Shown piece after piece: positions 7,481 to 16,638 of a stretch of DNA of 51,237 nt. Both the position numbers and the translations under genes were made by a program. The stretch comes from Lachnospiraceae bacterium (lineage in GTDB: Bacteria > Bacillota_A > Clostridia > Lachnospirales > Lachnospiraceae): positions 1-51,237 of the forward strand of contig JAFOYH010000004.1 in the NCBI GenBank assembly GCA_017391465.1. The letters are read 5' to 3'. Position 1 is the stretch's first letter; every line of letters starts with the position of its first letter. A model generated the notes under the pieces. It saw only the letters and a list, made by a program, of their open reading frames with translations, was not told the DNA's origin and ran no database searches.

Positions 7481-7513
7481 TCATAGCAAATCATAAACCA
7501 AATATGAAATAAT

Positions 7514-7557
7514 AAAAAAACGAAGATTACTGCTCAGACAGAAATCTTCGTTTTTGT
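7514..7557. terminator. Bidirectional Rho-independent terminator
   Basis: The stem pairs AAACGAAGATT (left arm ~7517-7527) with AATCTTCGTTT (~7543-7553), with A-runs on one side and T-runs on the other. It lies between the convergent redox operon and the LysR gene and can serve both strands. Confidence 0.85.
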
Positions 7558-7607
7558 TTGTAATAGTAATAACAAATATGTTTAAAAAATATAACTAAAA
7601 GTAAAAC

Positions 7608-8501
7608 TTAGTCGTATTGCGTCAATAAATATTCCTGAATAAACGTAATGAGTGCTTTGCTTGCGGAAGACAGGAAAGTATTTTTGGGGAAGATCAGACA
7701 AAGTTCCCAAGGGAAGAACGGACTGAACGGAATAATACGAATAGGATCATTATTGCAATACATTTCGATCATTGGTTTAGGCATGATGGAAACCATTTTG
7801 GAAGAAAGAGCATATTTATATAAAAACTGTCCGTCAGCACCGGCAAATTCAATGATTGGACGGAGATTCGCTTTCCGAAAACGCTCCATAATAAGTTTAT
7901 AGACACTGAAATGTTCATTAAATGTTATAAAAGGCATTCTTTCAAAATCCTGTATCGTAATTTCGGTTTTATCATACCATGGATGACCTTCGGGTACACA
8001 TACAGCAATCTGATCCCGGACAATAGGAATTTCATTTAATACTTCGGAGTAAACAGGACGGAGGACAATAGCAATATCTAATTCACCATTTTCAGCCATA
8101 TCTGCAAGGCGGGCACCGCCTTCTTCAATCATATGAAGTTGAATCCCAGGATATTTTTCTTTAAATCTGACTAAAAGATCCGGAAGGTAGATGGTGCCGA
8201 CAACAGAAGTAAAGCCGATACGAACTTCACCTTGATTCAGATTTTTGGTAGCAGTGATTGCATTTTCCATGTGAGTTGCCATTTTAAGAATATTTTGTGA
8301 ATTTTCAATGACAATCTTTCCTGTGTCTGTCGGCAATAGTTCATTGCCTTTTTTGTAGAAAAGGGTTGTATCCAGTTCGGATTCCACTTTACGAATGGAT
8401 TTATAAAGTGCCGGCTGGGAAATATATAAATTATTCGCGGCATGGGTCATATGCTTGGTTTTTGCCAGTTCAATAATATAGCGCATTTCGCGTAAATCCA
8501 T
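7608..8501 (-). CDS. LysR-type regulator, probable activator of branched-chain amino acid genes
   Basis: A 297-residue protein, normal for the family. Residues 1-60 form the winged helix-turn-helix (THAANNLYISQPALYKSIRK), and residues ~90-295 the periplasmic-binding-like effector domain. ATG 8501 follows GAGGTGA. The gene is divergent from ilvC, the same arrangement as ilvY-ilvC of enteric bacteria, where the regulator senses acetolactate or acetohydroxybutyrate and activates ilvC. A T-N11-A palindrome lies in the shared region (8566-8580), and the same palindrome is repeated before leuC. Control of ilvC and leuCDB-ilvDB is therefore a strong inference from position and sites; the effector is unknown. 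Symbol ilvY is not assigned because overall homology to enteric IlvY cannot be judged. Confidence 0.9.
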   Translation of the reverse strand: MDLREMRYIIELAKTKHMTHAANNLYISQPALYKSIRKVESELDTTLFYKKGNELLPTDTGKIVIENSQNILKMATHMENAITATKNLNQGEVRIGFTSVVGTIYLPDLLVRFKEKYPGIQLHMIEEGGARLADMAENGELDIAIVLRPVYSEVLNEIPIVRDQIAVCVPEGHPWYDKTEITIQDFERMPFITFNEHFSVYKLIMERFRKANLRPIIEFAGADGQFLYKYALSSKMVSIMPKPMIEMYCNNDPIRIIPFSPFFPWELCLIFPKNTFLSSASKALITFIQEYLLTQYD

Positions 8502-8565
8502 GAAATCACCTCAAATATTTGATATATTTATAGTATCATAAGAAGGGAAGCTTGTATACTAAAAC

Positions 8566-8631
8566 ATAACTGTTAGTTATAAAAAAAATAAAAAGTATGT
8601 ATTTGCATTTATAAAGAAACTGTGGGATAAT
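8566..8631 (+). promoter_or_regulatory. ilvC promoter with LysR-type box
   Basis: ATAACTGTTAGTTAT (8566-8580) has 6-bp arms and the LysR-type T-N11-A spacing. Fifteen bases later comes TATGTATTT (8596-8604). The -35 TTGCAT (8603-8608) and -10 GATAAT (8626-8631) are 17 bp apart. The same parts with the same distances occur before leuC at 35929-35994, which strongly suggests shared control. Confidence 0.75.
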
Positions 8632-8661
8632 ACAGATAGTTTATTTCCTCAATAAATGATT

Positions 8662-8724
8662 TGTCTCGAATGAGACACCTTACCCCAAGAGGTTCCACTG
8701 TTGGAATGAATGGTGGAATCTTTT
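8662..8724 (+). promoter_or_regulatory. ilvC leader hairpins, possible attenuator
   Basis: The ~140-base leader holds a 6-bp hairpin (TGTCTC/GAGACA, 8662-8677) and a 12-bp stem with G-U pairs (8687-8698 with 8713-8724) ending in CTTTT, which resembles a terminator. An alternative hairpin, TTCCA/TGGAA (8693-8706), would disrupt it. There is no recognisable T-box sequence and no obvious leader peptide rich in Ile, Val or Leu. Confidence 0.4.
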
Positions 8725-8758
8725 AAGGAAATACGTATTTAAAACATTATGAATATAA

Positions 8759-9793
<1,035 letters not shown>

Positions 9794-9814
9794 TCTTAAA
9801 TAAATCATTTATAC

Positions 9815-9860
9815 AAAGAACCTTTAGAAAAATTTTCGAATTTTCTAAAGGTTCTTTTTT
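9815..9860 (+). terminator. Rho-independent terminator after ilvC
   Basis: A perfect 17-bp stem (left arm 9815-9831, right arm 9841-9857, AAAGAACCTTTAG on the left) is followed by TTTTTT. Confidence 0.92.
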
Positions 9861-9873
9861 GTTTTGCCATGTA

Positions 9874-9882
9874 TGATATACT
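9874..9882 (+). promoter_or_regulatory. Extended -10 promoter for the two-component operon
   Basis: TGATATACT is a TGn extended -10 with TATACT at 9877-9882. The matching -35 region is poor and falls in the T-run of the ilvC terminator. The response regulator starts 37 bases downstream. Confidence 0.45.
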
Positions 9883-9918
9883 TGTACATGAAGATAACAA
9901 GGCAGAAAGGAAGATAGG

Positions 9919-10635
9919 ATGAATCAGACATATCGTATTTTAATCGTTGAGGATGATGAACAGATTCGAGATGGCATCGAAATTTATTTGAAAAGTCAGG
10001 GATATGACACGTGTAAGTCTTCGGATGGTATTGAAGGTCTTGAAATCCTTAAAAAAGAAGAAATTCATCTGGCGATCATTGACGTCATGATGCCAAGAAT
10101 GGATGGTATACGTATGGTGATGGAATTACGAAAGACGTACGATTTTCCAGTGATTATGCTTTCTGCAAAATCCGAAGAAGTGGATAAGATTATGGGACTT
10201 AATATGGGAGCCGATGATTATGTGACAAAACCATTTCAGCCATTGGAACTTTTAGCGAGAGTAAATTCACACATTCGTCGTTATGAACGCTTCCTTAAAA
10301 TGGCTAATGCAGGATCCTGTGAAAAAAATGAGCGAATTCATGTATGCGGAGGTATTGAACTCAACGAAGATACGGTTCAGGTGAAAGTAGATGGGGAGGT
10401 TGTTAAGTTTACGCCCATGGAATTTAAAATATTACTTTTATTGATGAAACATCCGGGCAGAGTATTTTCAGCAGACGAGATTTATGAACGTGTGTGGAAT
10501 GAAAGAGCCATCAATACGGATACCGTTATGGTTCATGTACGCAGAATTCGGGAAAAGATTGAATATAACCCGAAAGAACCAAAATATTTAAAGGTGGTGT
10601 GGGGTGTTGGATACAAAATTGAAAAAAACGCGTAG
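9919..10635 (+). CDS. OmpR-family response regulator
   Basis: A 238-residue two-domain regulator. The receiver domain (1-120) has the acidic pair EDDE near residue 11, the phosphorylated Asp in IIDVMMPRMDG (about residue 55) and the conserved Lys in YVTKPF. The C-terminal winged helix (about 140-236) contains FTPMEFKILLLLMKHPGRVFS and the recognition-helix part VMVHVRRIREKIE. ATG 9919 follows AGAAAGGAAG. The stop lies 32 bases inside the sensor kinase gene, so the pair is translationally coupled. Target genes are unknown; the flavodoxin-like gene downstream may be one. Confidence 0.95.
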   Translation: MNQTYRILIVEDDEQIRDGIEIYLKSQGYDTCKSSDGIEGLEILKKEEIHLAIIDVMMPRMDGIRMVMELRKTYDFPVIMLSAKSEEVDKIMGLNMGADDYVTKPFQPLELLARVNSHIRRYERFLKMANAGSCEKNERIHVCGGIELNEDTVQVKVDGEVVKFTPMEFKILLLLMKHPGRVFSADEIYERVWNERAINTDTVMVHVRRIREKIEYNPKEPKYLKVVWGVGYKIEKNA

Positions 10636-12850
10636 ATTAAGCTGTTTAGTTATTGCACTGATTGTTATAATCCCGGCATTCATTTTAGTGGCACTGTATC
10701 CACAGATGGAAAAGGCTGCTCTTGATAAAATTGAGATGTATGAGAAGCAGTATGAAGAAGTACTTAAACAGTATGAAGAGGCAGAATATCAATGGGAACT
10801 TCAACCAGGATTTGTTCATATGGCAACGGAAAGTTCTTTCTATATGTATAGTCTGTTTCTCGAAGAATCTATAGATGCTTATATTGACAAAGGTGTTTTA
10901 AGTGAATACGGGTGGATTAATGATTATAATTGGATCATTGATACAACCCATTATTATGCTCAATATAATTCTTCCGGGGAAACGCAAGAGACGACAAATG
11001 TTTCGTGGGATATGTCTGAATTATTGACACTTTCTGATGCAGAAATATGGAATGAGCTGGAAGAAAAAGATCCTGGAAGAGCTGGTTTTTTGATGCTTTC
11101 ATTTGATGAGAAAGGAAATATAAAGGATGTTCGTGTTTCTATGCGCGACTGGATAAAAATGGAAAACAGTTATTACGATTTGGTAGATGGTTCTATTGCT
11201 CAGTATAAAGAGAATGTACGTTATTGGAAGGAAATGACGGGAAGCGATATGTCTACAGAAGAACTGATTCCAAAAAACTTTCAGGCCATATTTGTATTAA
11301 ATGACATCTCATCCTTTGGATTTAATATGTTTCCGGATTATTATCAGAGTAATATAGATAATTATCCACTCATGTATTATGAAACAGGTGCGTTGATTCC
11401 CGTGTTTTTAGGTGTTTTATTTGTCGCATTCGCTGCATTGATCCTGCCATTTGTTAAGAAACTGCATACCGGATGGGAAAAACTTTTCAGTCTTCCGTTT
11501 GAAATTATTGTTGGTTTAATTATTGCAGGTTTCGGTGGTGCTTGTGGAATGTTTATTCTCATGTCTCATTCGTCCATGACGGTGATCAAAGATCTGGCGA
11601 TGAATCAGGAAACGGTCATGCATATTATAGGAATCGGTATTAATCATGATGCTTTTTACAAAGCACTGATCGTGCTAAATTTTGTTGGATGGGCACTTTG
11701 CTTTTTTGCAGAATATATCGTTATTTCATCCTTCCGACAGTTCTTGTCTGGACCGGTTTACTATTTAAAAAACCGAGTGCTATTGATTCGTTTTTCTGGT
11801 TGGTTGAAAAACAGATGCAAACATTTCATTCGAAGTCTTCTTTGTGTAGAGTTGAATAAGCAAATTCATAGAAGTATGATTCTGTTTATTTTAGTGAATA
11901 CCGGAATTTGTGTGTTCATAGCCGTTCTGTTTATCGTAGAGTTTGTCTTTGGGGTTGCCGCATGTTTTGTATATGTTGTACTTTTATATATTTTATTCAA
12001 GAAATATGCGATACAGATTAAAACGTGGTATCAGGGACTTTTAAATGCAACAAAGCAGATGGCACAGGGAAATCTGAAAGTGAATATGGAAGAAGACTAC
12101 GGTGCATTTCAGGAACTTTCAGTAGAACTTAAAAATGTACAGGCAGGTTTTTCAAAAGCGGTTGCTCTCGAGGCACGCAGTCAGAATATGAAAACAGAAT
12201 TGATTACCAATGTTTCCCATGACTTAAAAACCCCATTGACAGCTATTGTGACTTATGTGGATCTTTTGAAGCAAGAAGATTTGACAGATGAAGAAAGAAA
12301 GAAATATGTGGGTATTCTGGATCAGAAATCTCAGCGTTTGAAAGTGCTTATTGAAGATTTGTTTGAAGTGAGCAAAGCGGCATCTGGAAACATTCAGATG
12401 AATTTTATGGATGTAGACGTTGTCAGTCTGATGAAAGAAGTGCGACTCGAAATGGAAGAGAAAATTTTGGACAGCGAGTTGTATTTTAAATGGAATCTTC
12501 CGGAGGAGAAGATCATTCTTCCGTTGGATGGTCAAAAGACGTTTCGTATATTTGAAAATCTTTTAAATAATATTCTTAAATATTCGCTTTCTCATTCAAG
12601 AGTGTATGTGGACATCATCAATGAGAAAAGTCAGGTTCGTATTTTATTTAGAAATATTTCTGCGATCGAATTGCCGGATGATGTATCCAGATTGACTGAA
12701 CGTTTTGTTCGCGGAGATGCATCGCGTCAGACCGAAGGCAGTGGACTTGGACTTGCCATTGTTAAAAGTTTTGTTGAATTACAGCATGGTAAACTGGATA
12801 TTTCTATGGACGGCGATTTATTTAAAGTTACAATCTTGTGGAACAAATAA
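10604..12850 (+). CDS. Membrane sensor histidine kinase with multi-pass N-terminal region
   Basis: About 748 residues starting at GTG 10604 (TTG 10607 is an alternative), overlapping the regulator gene. TM1 spans about 12-32, followed by an extracytoplasmic domain of ~230 residues rich in Tyr, Trp and acidic residues. Several further membrane spans follow (about 264-284, 300-320, 350-378, 428-470), then a HAMP-like linker. The dimerisation domain has the phosphorylated His539 in SHDLKTPLTA. The ATPase domain has the N-box NLLNNILKY and the G-box GSGLGLAIVKSF. The sensor part is longer and more multi-pass than standard OmpR-partner kinases, and the signal is unknown. Phosphate passes to the partner encoded just upstream. 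Confidence 0.93.
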   Translation: MLDTKLKKTRRLSCLVIALIVIIPAFILVALYPQMEKAALDKIEMYEKQYEEVLKQYEEAEYQWELQPGFVHMATESSFYMYSLFLEESIDAYIDKGVLSEYGWINDYNWIIDTTHYYAQYNSSGETQETTNVSWDMSELLTLSDAEIWNELEEKDPGRAGFLMLSFDEKGNIKDVRVSMRDWIKMENSYYDLVDGSIAQYKENVRYWKEMTGSDMSTEELIPKNFQAIFVLNDISSFGFNMFPDYYQSNIDNYPLMYYETGALIPVFLGVLFVAFAALILPFVKKLHTGWEKLFSLPFEIIVGLIIAGFGGACGMFILMSHSSMTVIKDLAMNQETVMHIIGIGINHDAFYKALIVLNFVGWALCFFAEYIVISSFRQFLSGPVYYLKNRVLLIRFSGWLKNRCKHFIRSLLCVELNKQIHRSMILFILVNTGICVFIAVLFIVEFVFGVAACFVYVVLLYILFKKYAIQIKTWYQGLLNATKQMAQGNLKVNMEEDYGAFQELSVELKNVQAGFSKAVALEARSQNMKTELITNVSHDLKTPLTAIVTYVDLLKQEDLTDEERKKYVGILDQKSQRLKVLIEDLFEVSKAASGNIQMNFMDVDVVSLMKEVRLEMEEKILDSELYFKWNLPEEKIILPLDGQKTFRIFENLLNNILKYSLSHSRVYVDIINEKSQVRILFRNISAIELPDDVSRLTERFVRGDASRQTEGSGLGLAIVKSFVELQHGKLDISMDGDLFKVTILWNK

Positions 12851-12915
12851 ATGTTATGTATAATTTTTCCTGAGAAAGCTTTTATATGGAAATATGAACA
12901 AAGGAGAAAACATTT

Positions 12916-13488
12916 ATGAAATTTACAGTGATTTTCGGAAGTCCAAGAAAAAACGGTAATACTGCATCGTTAGTGGCACCATTTATGGACGAATTAAAGA
13001 AGAACGGTGCGGAGATTGACTATTTTGATGTTTACGAAAAAAATATTGCCGGATGCAGGGCGTGTCTGGGCTGTCAGAAAGATAAAACAAAAGTTAGCTG
13101 CGTTATTAAAGATGATATGGAGCCTATTCTTGCTTCGATGGCAGAAGCAGATGTGATCGTTTATGCAGCACCGGTATATATCTGGACGGCTCCTGCGCCA
13201 GTGAAAGCAGTCATTGATCGTTCCGTATATTCCACATGTAAATATTATGATGATGATCCGCACGGACCTGCTTTATTAAAGGGTAAACGTGTGGCACTGA
13301 TCACAACCTGTGGTTATCCGATAGAAAAGGGTGCAGATGTGTTTGAGGATACGATGAAACGTTATTGCAGGCATTGTGGTCCAACTTTTGCAGGAATGCT
13401 TGCAGAACGCCAGAGAAACTTAAAAGAAGCTTTCATGGATGAAGAAAAAGAAATGAGAGCCAGAGTATTTGCAAAGTCATTGTTATAA
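12916..13488 (+). CDS. Flavodoxin-like NAD(P)H-dependent FMN oxidoreductase
   Basis: A 190-residue protein with the flavodoxin fold. The FMN-phosphate loop FGSPRKNGNTAS is at residues 8-19, and APVYIWTAPAPVK further on is typical of the multimeric flavodoxin/NADPH-dependent FMN reductase group (IsfD/WrbA-like). A Cys pair, CRACLGCQ, at about residues 47-54 occurs in members from anaerobes, some of which bind or sit beside Fe-S proteins. The substrate is unknown. ATG 12916 follows AAAGGAG. It lies 65 bases after the sensor kinase without a clear terminator, so read-through expression is possible. A bidirectional terminator ends it. Confidence 0.88.
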   Translation: MKFTVIFGSPRKNGNTASLVAPFMDELKKNGAEIDYFDVYEKNIAGCRACLGCQKDKTKVSCVIKDDMEPILASMAEADVIVYAAPVYIWTAPAPVKAVIDRSVYSTCKYYDDDPHGPALLKGKRVALITTCGYPIEKGADVFEDTMKRYCRHCGPTFAGMLAERQRNLKEAFMDEEKEMRARVFAKSLL

Positions 13489-13490
13489 TA

Positions 13491-13531
13491 AAAAATCGGG
13501 AAACTTATAGAAATTCGTTTCCCGATTTTTT
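13491..13531. terminator. Bidirectional Rho-independent terminator
   Basis: The stem AAAATCGGGAAAC/GTTTCCCGATTTT (arms ~13492-13503 and ~13518-13530) lies between two convergent genes. A-runs precede it and T-runs follow, so it works on both strands. Confidence 0.9.
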
Positions 13532-13533
13532 GC

Positions 13534-14385
13534 TTATTCATATTTTCGTTCCACTGTAAATCCCATGCCGCCGACTTCATCGACTTTAGAAACAACGATA
13601 AAAGCCAGTGGATCTATGTTTAATATTTTGGATTTAATGATTGGCAATTTTGCATAAGGAATAATAGTCATCAAAAGTTTGGAATTATCATGGGTGTATC
13701 CTTTTTCTGATAATAACATGGTGACACCGGCATCCATGTCATGAAGAATGATGTCCCGCATTTTTTCGTGATGATCACTGATAATCGTAAGCTGTATCAA
13801 ACTTCTTCCGGCCAGTAATGTTTTATTAAGTACGGCACTGGAGACAAATGTCAGGATAATACCATAAATAATGTGCGTTGTATCACTATAAGTAATTTGG
13901 AATAATAAGATAAGCACATCAATAATATTTAAAACGGTGTGCACGGGTTTTTTAAATTGCTTATGAATAAACTGAGCCAAAATTTCTACACCGCCGGTAG
14001 ATGCTTTTGCTCGAATAACGAGACCAATACCAAAACCGACAATACATCCACCAATAACCATGGCTAAAAGCGAGTCATCCAAATATCCGTGAAATGCCGG
14101 GATACGGTCAAACAAGTCAAGAAATACCGGAAATGAAAATGTAGATATTAAAATGGACATGGCGAAGTCTTTACCAAAAGATTTTAAGCCGAGAAAGAAC
14201 AGTCCGATATTAAGTAAGGCAACAGTCCAGGATAATGGAAGTCCCCAGTAATGTTCAACAGCACTGGCAAGACCACTGACGCCGCCGCAGATAATACCGT
14301 GTTCGAGGATCAGAGTACTCACAGCAAAGGCAATACAAACATTGCCAAGTAATATTTGTATAAGATTGAATGCTTTTTCTTTCAT
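13534..14385 (-). CDS. YitT family membrane protein (DUF161/DUF2179)
   Basis: A 283-residue protein. The N-terminal ~180 residues carry about five membrane spans with the family motif GGVSGLASAVEHYWGLP and a second repeat, GIGLVIRAKASTGGVEILAQF. The last ~90 residues form a cytosolic DUF2179 domain (SDHHEKMRDIILHDMDAGVT, then KIDPLAF-like DPLAFIVVSKVDEVGG). Length and layout are normal. Family function is not established; some members are suspected transporters. ATG 14385 follows AAGGGGGATA. It is divergent from the NCS2 permease, and the shared region holds a 13-bp inverted repeat that could control one or both. Confidence 0.92.
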   Translation of the reverse strand: MKEKAFNLIQILLGNVCIAFAVSTLILEHGIICGGVSGLASAVEHYWGLPLSWTVALLNIGLFFLGLKSFGKDFAMSILISTFSFPVFLDLFDRIPAFHGYLDDSLLAMVIGGCIVGFGIGLVIRAKASTGGVEILAQFIHKQFKKPVHTVLNIIDVLILLFQITYSDTTHIIYGIILTFVSSAVLNKTLLAGRSLIQLTIISDHHEKMRDIILHDMDAGVTMLLSEKGYTHDNSKLLMTIIPYAKLPIIKSKILNIDPLAFIVVSKVDEVGGMGFTVERKYE

Positions 14386-14437
14386 GGATATATCCCCCTT
14401 ACAAAATAACCTGCAGAACAGATTTTCTGCTATCAGA

Positions 14438-14475
14438 AATTATAATTGAAAATATAAGGGAATTCAATTATAATT
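14438..14475. promoter_or_regulatory. 13-bp inverted repeat before the NCS2 permease
   Basis: AATTATAATTGAA (14438-14450) and its perfect reverse complement (14463-14475) are separated by 12 bases. The right arm covers the position of the -35 element for TATAAT at 14490-14495, so a bound protein would control the permease promoter. The regulator is unknown. It could also be an AT-rich hairpin with no role. Confidence 0.5.
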
Positions 14476-14540
14476 AGACATTATGAAAATATAATATCAT
14501 AAAGTTGCTTATTTTGATAAGGCAGAAAGGAAAACAAAAG

Positions 14541-15926
14541 ATGAATAAGGAAGAAAAATATTCAAGCCCTTATGAATTTGAGGGAAAACTTCCATTAAAG
14601 CAGGCAATTCCAATGGGACTTCAACATGTAATGGCTATGTTCGTTGGAAACTTAACACCAATACTTATTATTACAAGTGCCTGTGGTGGAGAGCTTGATG
14701 CTGTAAAAGTATCATTATTACAGAATGCTATGTTAGTAGCCGGACTTGTAACATTAGTTCAGTTATTTTCAATTGGCCCATGTGGCGGCAAAGTTCCGAT
14801 TATTATGGGAACAAGTTCTGGATTTATCGGTGTATTTAACTCTGTAGTCAATGTTATGGGGGGTGGTGTCCTTGCATATGGAGCCATCATGGGTGCATCG
14901 ATTATTGGTGGTCTGTTTGAAGCGGTGCTCGGATTTATGTTAAAACCACTTCGCAAATTCTTCCCGCCAGTTGTAACAGGTACTGTCGTATTATCTATTG
15001 GTTTATCACTGATCAGTGTAGGCGTGAACTCCTTCGCTGGCGGATCAGGAGCAAAAGACTTCGGTTCATTAGAAAACTTATTTGTTGGAGTCGTTGTATT
15101 AATCGTAATTATGGCATTTAAACATTTTACAAAAGGAATTACATCTTCCGCAGCAATTCTTTTTGGTATTATTGTGGGATATGCCCTTACAGCAGTTATG
15201 GGATTCGTATTAGATACAACAGCCATTACACCGGATGGTGTTGAATTTACAAAAGCATGGGTACTTAACTGGTCAAAAGTTGCAGATGCTTCTTTCTTAG
15301 AAATTCCAAAATTAATGCCAGTTCCAATTATATTTGATTTGCGTGCAATCGTTCCAATCATAATTATGTTCATTGTAACAGCTGTAGAAACCGTTGGGGA
15401 TATCTCTGGCGTTATGGAAGGCGGTATGGGAAGAGAAGCAACACATAAGGAATTATCCGGCGGTATCATCTGTGATGGTATGGGATCCTCTTTTGCAGCA
15501 ATTTTTGGTGTACTTCCGAACACATCATTCTCACAGAACGTTGGTCTTGTTACAATGACAAAGATTGTTAACAGATTTGCACTTTCTATTGGAGCAATCT
15601 TTCTTGTAATCTGTGGATTATTCCCTAAAGTAGGAGCGATAATCTCTATGATGCCGCAGCCGGTACTTGGCGGTGCAGCAATTATCATGTTCTCATCCAT
15701 CGTTGTAAGTGGTATCCAGCTCATCACAAAAGAACCATTATCTGCAAGAAATATTTCGATTGTATCCGTAGCGCTTGGTGTGGGATATGGTCTTGGAGCA
15801 AATGCAGGCGCATTATCCGGTCTTCCACAGGCTCTTCAGTTAATGTTTGGTGAATCGGGAATCGTTCCGGCATGTTTAGTTGCAATTATCATGAACATTC
15901 TTTTGCCAAAGGAAAAAGAAGCTTAA
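14541..15926 (+). CDS. NCS2 family nucleobase (uracil/xanthine) permease
   Basis: A 461-residue cation symporter with about 14 membrane segments. ATG 14541 is chosen because AGAAAGGA lies 9 bases upstream and the protein then begins MNKEEKYSS; an in-frame non-ATG start 36 bases earlier lacks a ribosome site. Family signs include PMGLQHVMAMFVGNLTPILI (TM1), PIIMGTSSGFIG, and the substrate-site helix with AVETVGDISGV. The glutamate of that helix, followed by a TM10 NTSFSQNVG segment, is closer to purine (xanthine/urate) than uracil permeases. The next locus encodes a xanthine-dehydrogenase-like selenium enzyme, so purine uptake for that enzyme is a reasonable inference. Confidence 0.9.
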   Translation: MNKEEKYSSPYEFEGKLPLKQAIPMGLQHVMAMFVGNLTPILIITSACGGELDAVKVSLLQNAMLVAGLVTLVQLFSIGPCGGKVPIIMGTSSGFIGVFNSVVNVMGGGVLAYGAIMGASIIGGLFEAVLGFMLKPLRKFFPPVVTGTVVLSIGLSLISVGVNSFAGGSGAKDFGSLENLFVGVVVLIVIMAFKHFTKGITSSAAILFGIIVGYALTAVMGFVLDTTAITPDGVEFTKAWVLNWSKVADASFLEIPKLMPVPIIFDLRAIVPIIIMFIVTAVETVGDISGVMEGGMGREATHKELSGGIICDGMGSSFAAIFGVLPNTSFSQNVGLVTMTKIVNRFALSIGAIFLVICGLFPKVGAIISMMPQPVLGGAAIIMFSSIVVSGIQLITKEPLSARNISIVSVALGVGYGLGANAGALSGLPQALQLMFGESGIVPACLVAIIMNILLPKEKEA

Positions 15927-15938
15927 TCATAATATTTT

Positions 15939-15973
15939 AAGGGCATTGGTTACACACCAATGCCCTTATTTTT
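15939..15973. terminator. Bidirectional terminator between NCS2 permease and mocA
   Basis: AAGGGCATTGGT (15939-15950) pairs perfectly with 15956-15967 around a 5-base loop, then TATTTTTT. The stop codon of the convergent gene (15950-15952) is inside the hairpin. Confidence 0.9.
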
Positions 15974-16633
15974 TGCATATCGAAGAAATTCGTTGAATGT
16001 TTCTACTGTGTCAATATCCTTTAATTCGAAAGAATCGGAAACGGATAGATAGTTTAATTTATTCTGGTGATTCTGGATAACTGTATGACCACCGTTTGCG
16101 CCCGTAAGATTTAATAATTCCGTAAAAGCCCATTTGGGAAAAATAACCGGGGCACCGGGATTATTATTAAAAACAGGACGTACTATTTTTTCTTTGTCTG
16201 ATTTCCATAAATTGATTAAATTCTCAATTGTTTTTGATGTGATTAGAGGCTGATCCCCGGGAAGAAACATACAGGCATCTATATTGTCCAGTGCCTTCAG
16301 TCCAAGACGAATAGTATCACTTCGATAAGGAAGATTATGATATATCACTTCCAAATCAGATTGATGACATAGTTCAACAATCTCAATATGTCTTGTTACG
16401 ACAACACGTTTTGAAAATAAATTTTCTGTTTTTTTTATGGCGTGCAGTATCATAGGTGAACCTGCAAAATCTGCCATTAATTTATTACTGCCAAATCTTT
16501 TACCCATTCCGGATGCCATAATAACACAGCCAATTCTATTAGCCTGGTTACTGTCTATATCCAATTTTTCATAACGACTAAGCCGGTTTCCACCATTATC
16601 ATCGAACAAATTCATTTTTGAAATGGGTCTCAT
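15950..16633 (-). CDS. mocA: MocA-like molybdenum cofactor nucleotidyltransferase (MobA-like)
   Basis: A 227-residue NTP-transferase fold protein. The nucleotide loop MASGMGKRFGSNKL is at about residues 39-52, and the Mg-binding LPGDQPLI further on is typical of MocA/YgfJ enzymes that attach CMP to molybdopterin for xanthine-oxidase-type hydroxylases. The ~33 residues before the first beta strand (rich in Asn and Asp) are longer than usual. ATG 16633 is nevertheless supported by AAAGGAGT nine bases upstream. It is the last gene of an operon with the ABC importer, 5 bases after the ATPase stop. Nucleotidyltransferase proteins of this family mark selenium-dependent molybdenum hydroxylase loci (Haft and Self), which fits the neighbours. 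Confidence 0.85.
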   Translation of the reverse strand: MRPISKMNLFDDNGGNRLSRYEKLDIDSNQANRIGCVIMASGMGKRFGSNKLMADFAGSPMILHAIKKTENLFSKRVVVTRHIEIVELCHQSDLEVIYHNLPYRSDTIRLGLKALDNIDACMFLPGDQPLITSKTIENLINLWKSDKEKIVRPVFNNNPGAPVIFPKWAFTELLNLTGANGGHTVIQNHQNKLNYLSVSDSFELKDIDTVETFNEFLRYAKNKGIGV

Positions 16634-16638
16634 TCTTT

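Noticed and set aside
14759..15727. Long minus-strand open frame (322 codons) opposite the NCS2 permease
   Set aside because: It lies wholly inside a conserved permease gene, has low-complexity Pro/Thr/Ile composition typical of antisense frames and no ribosome site.
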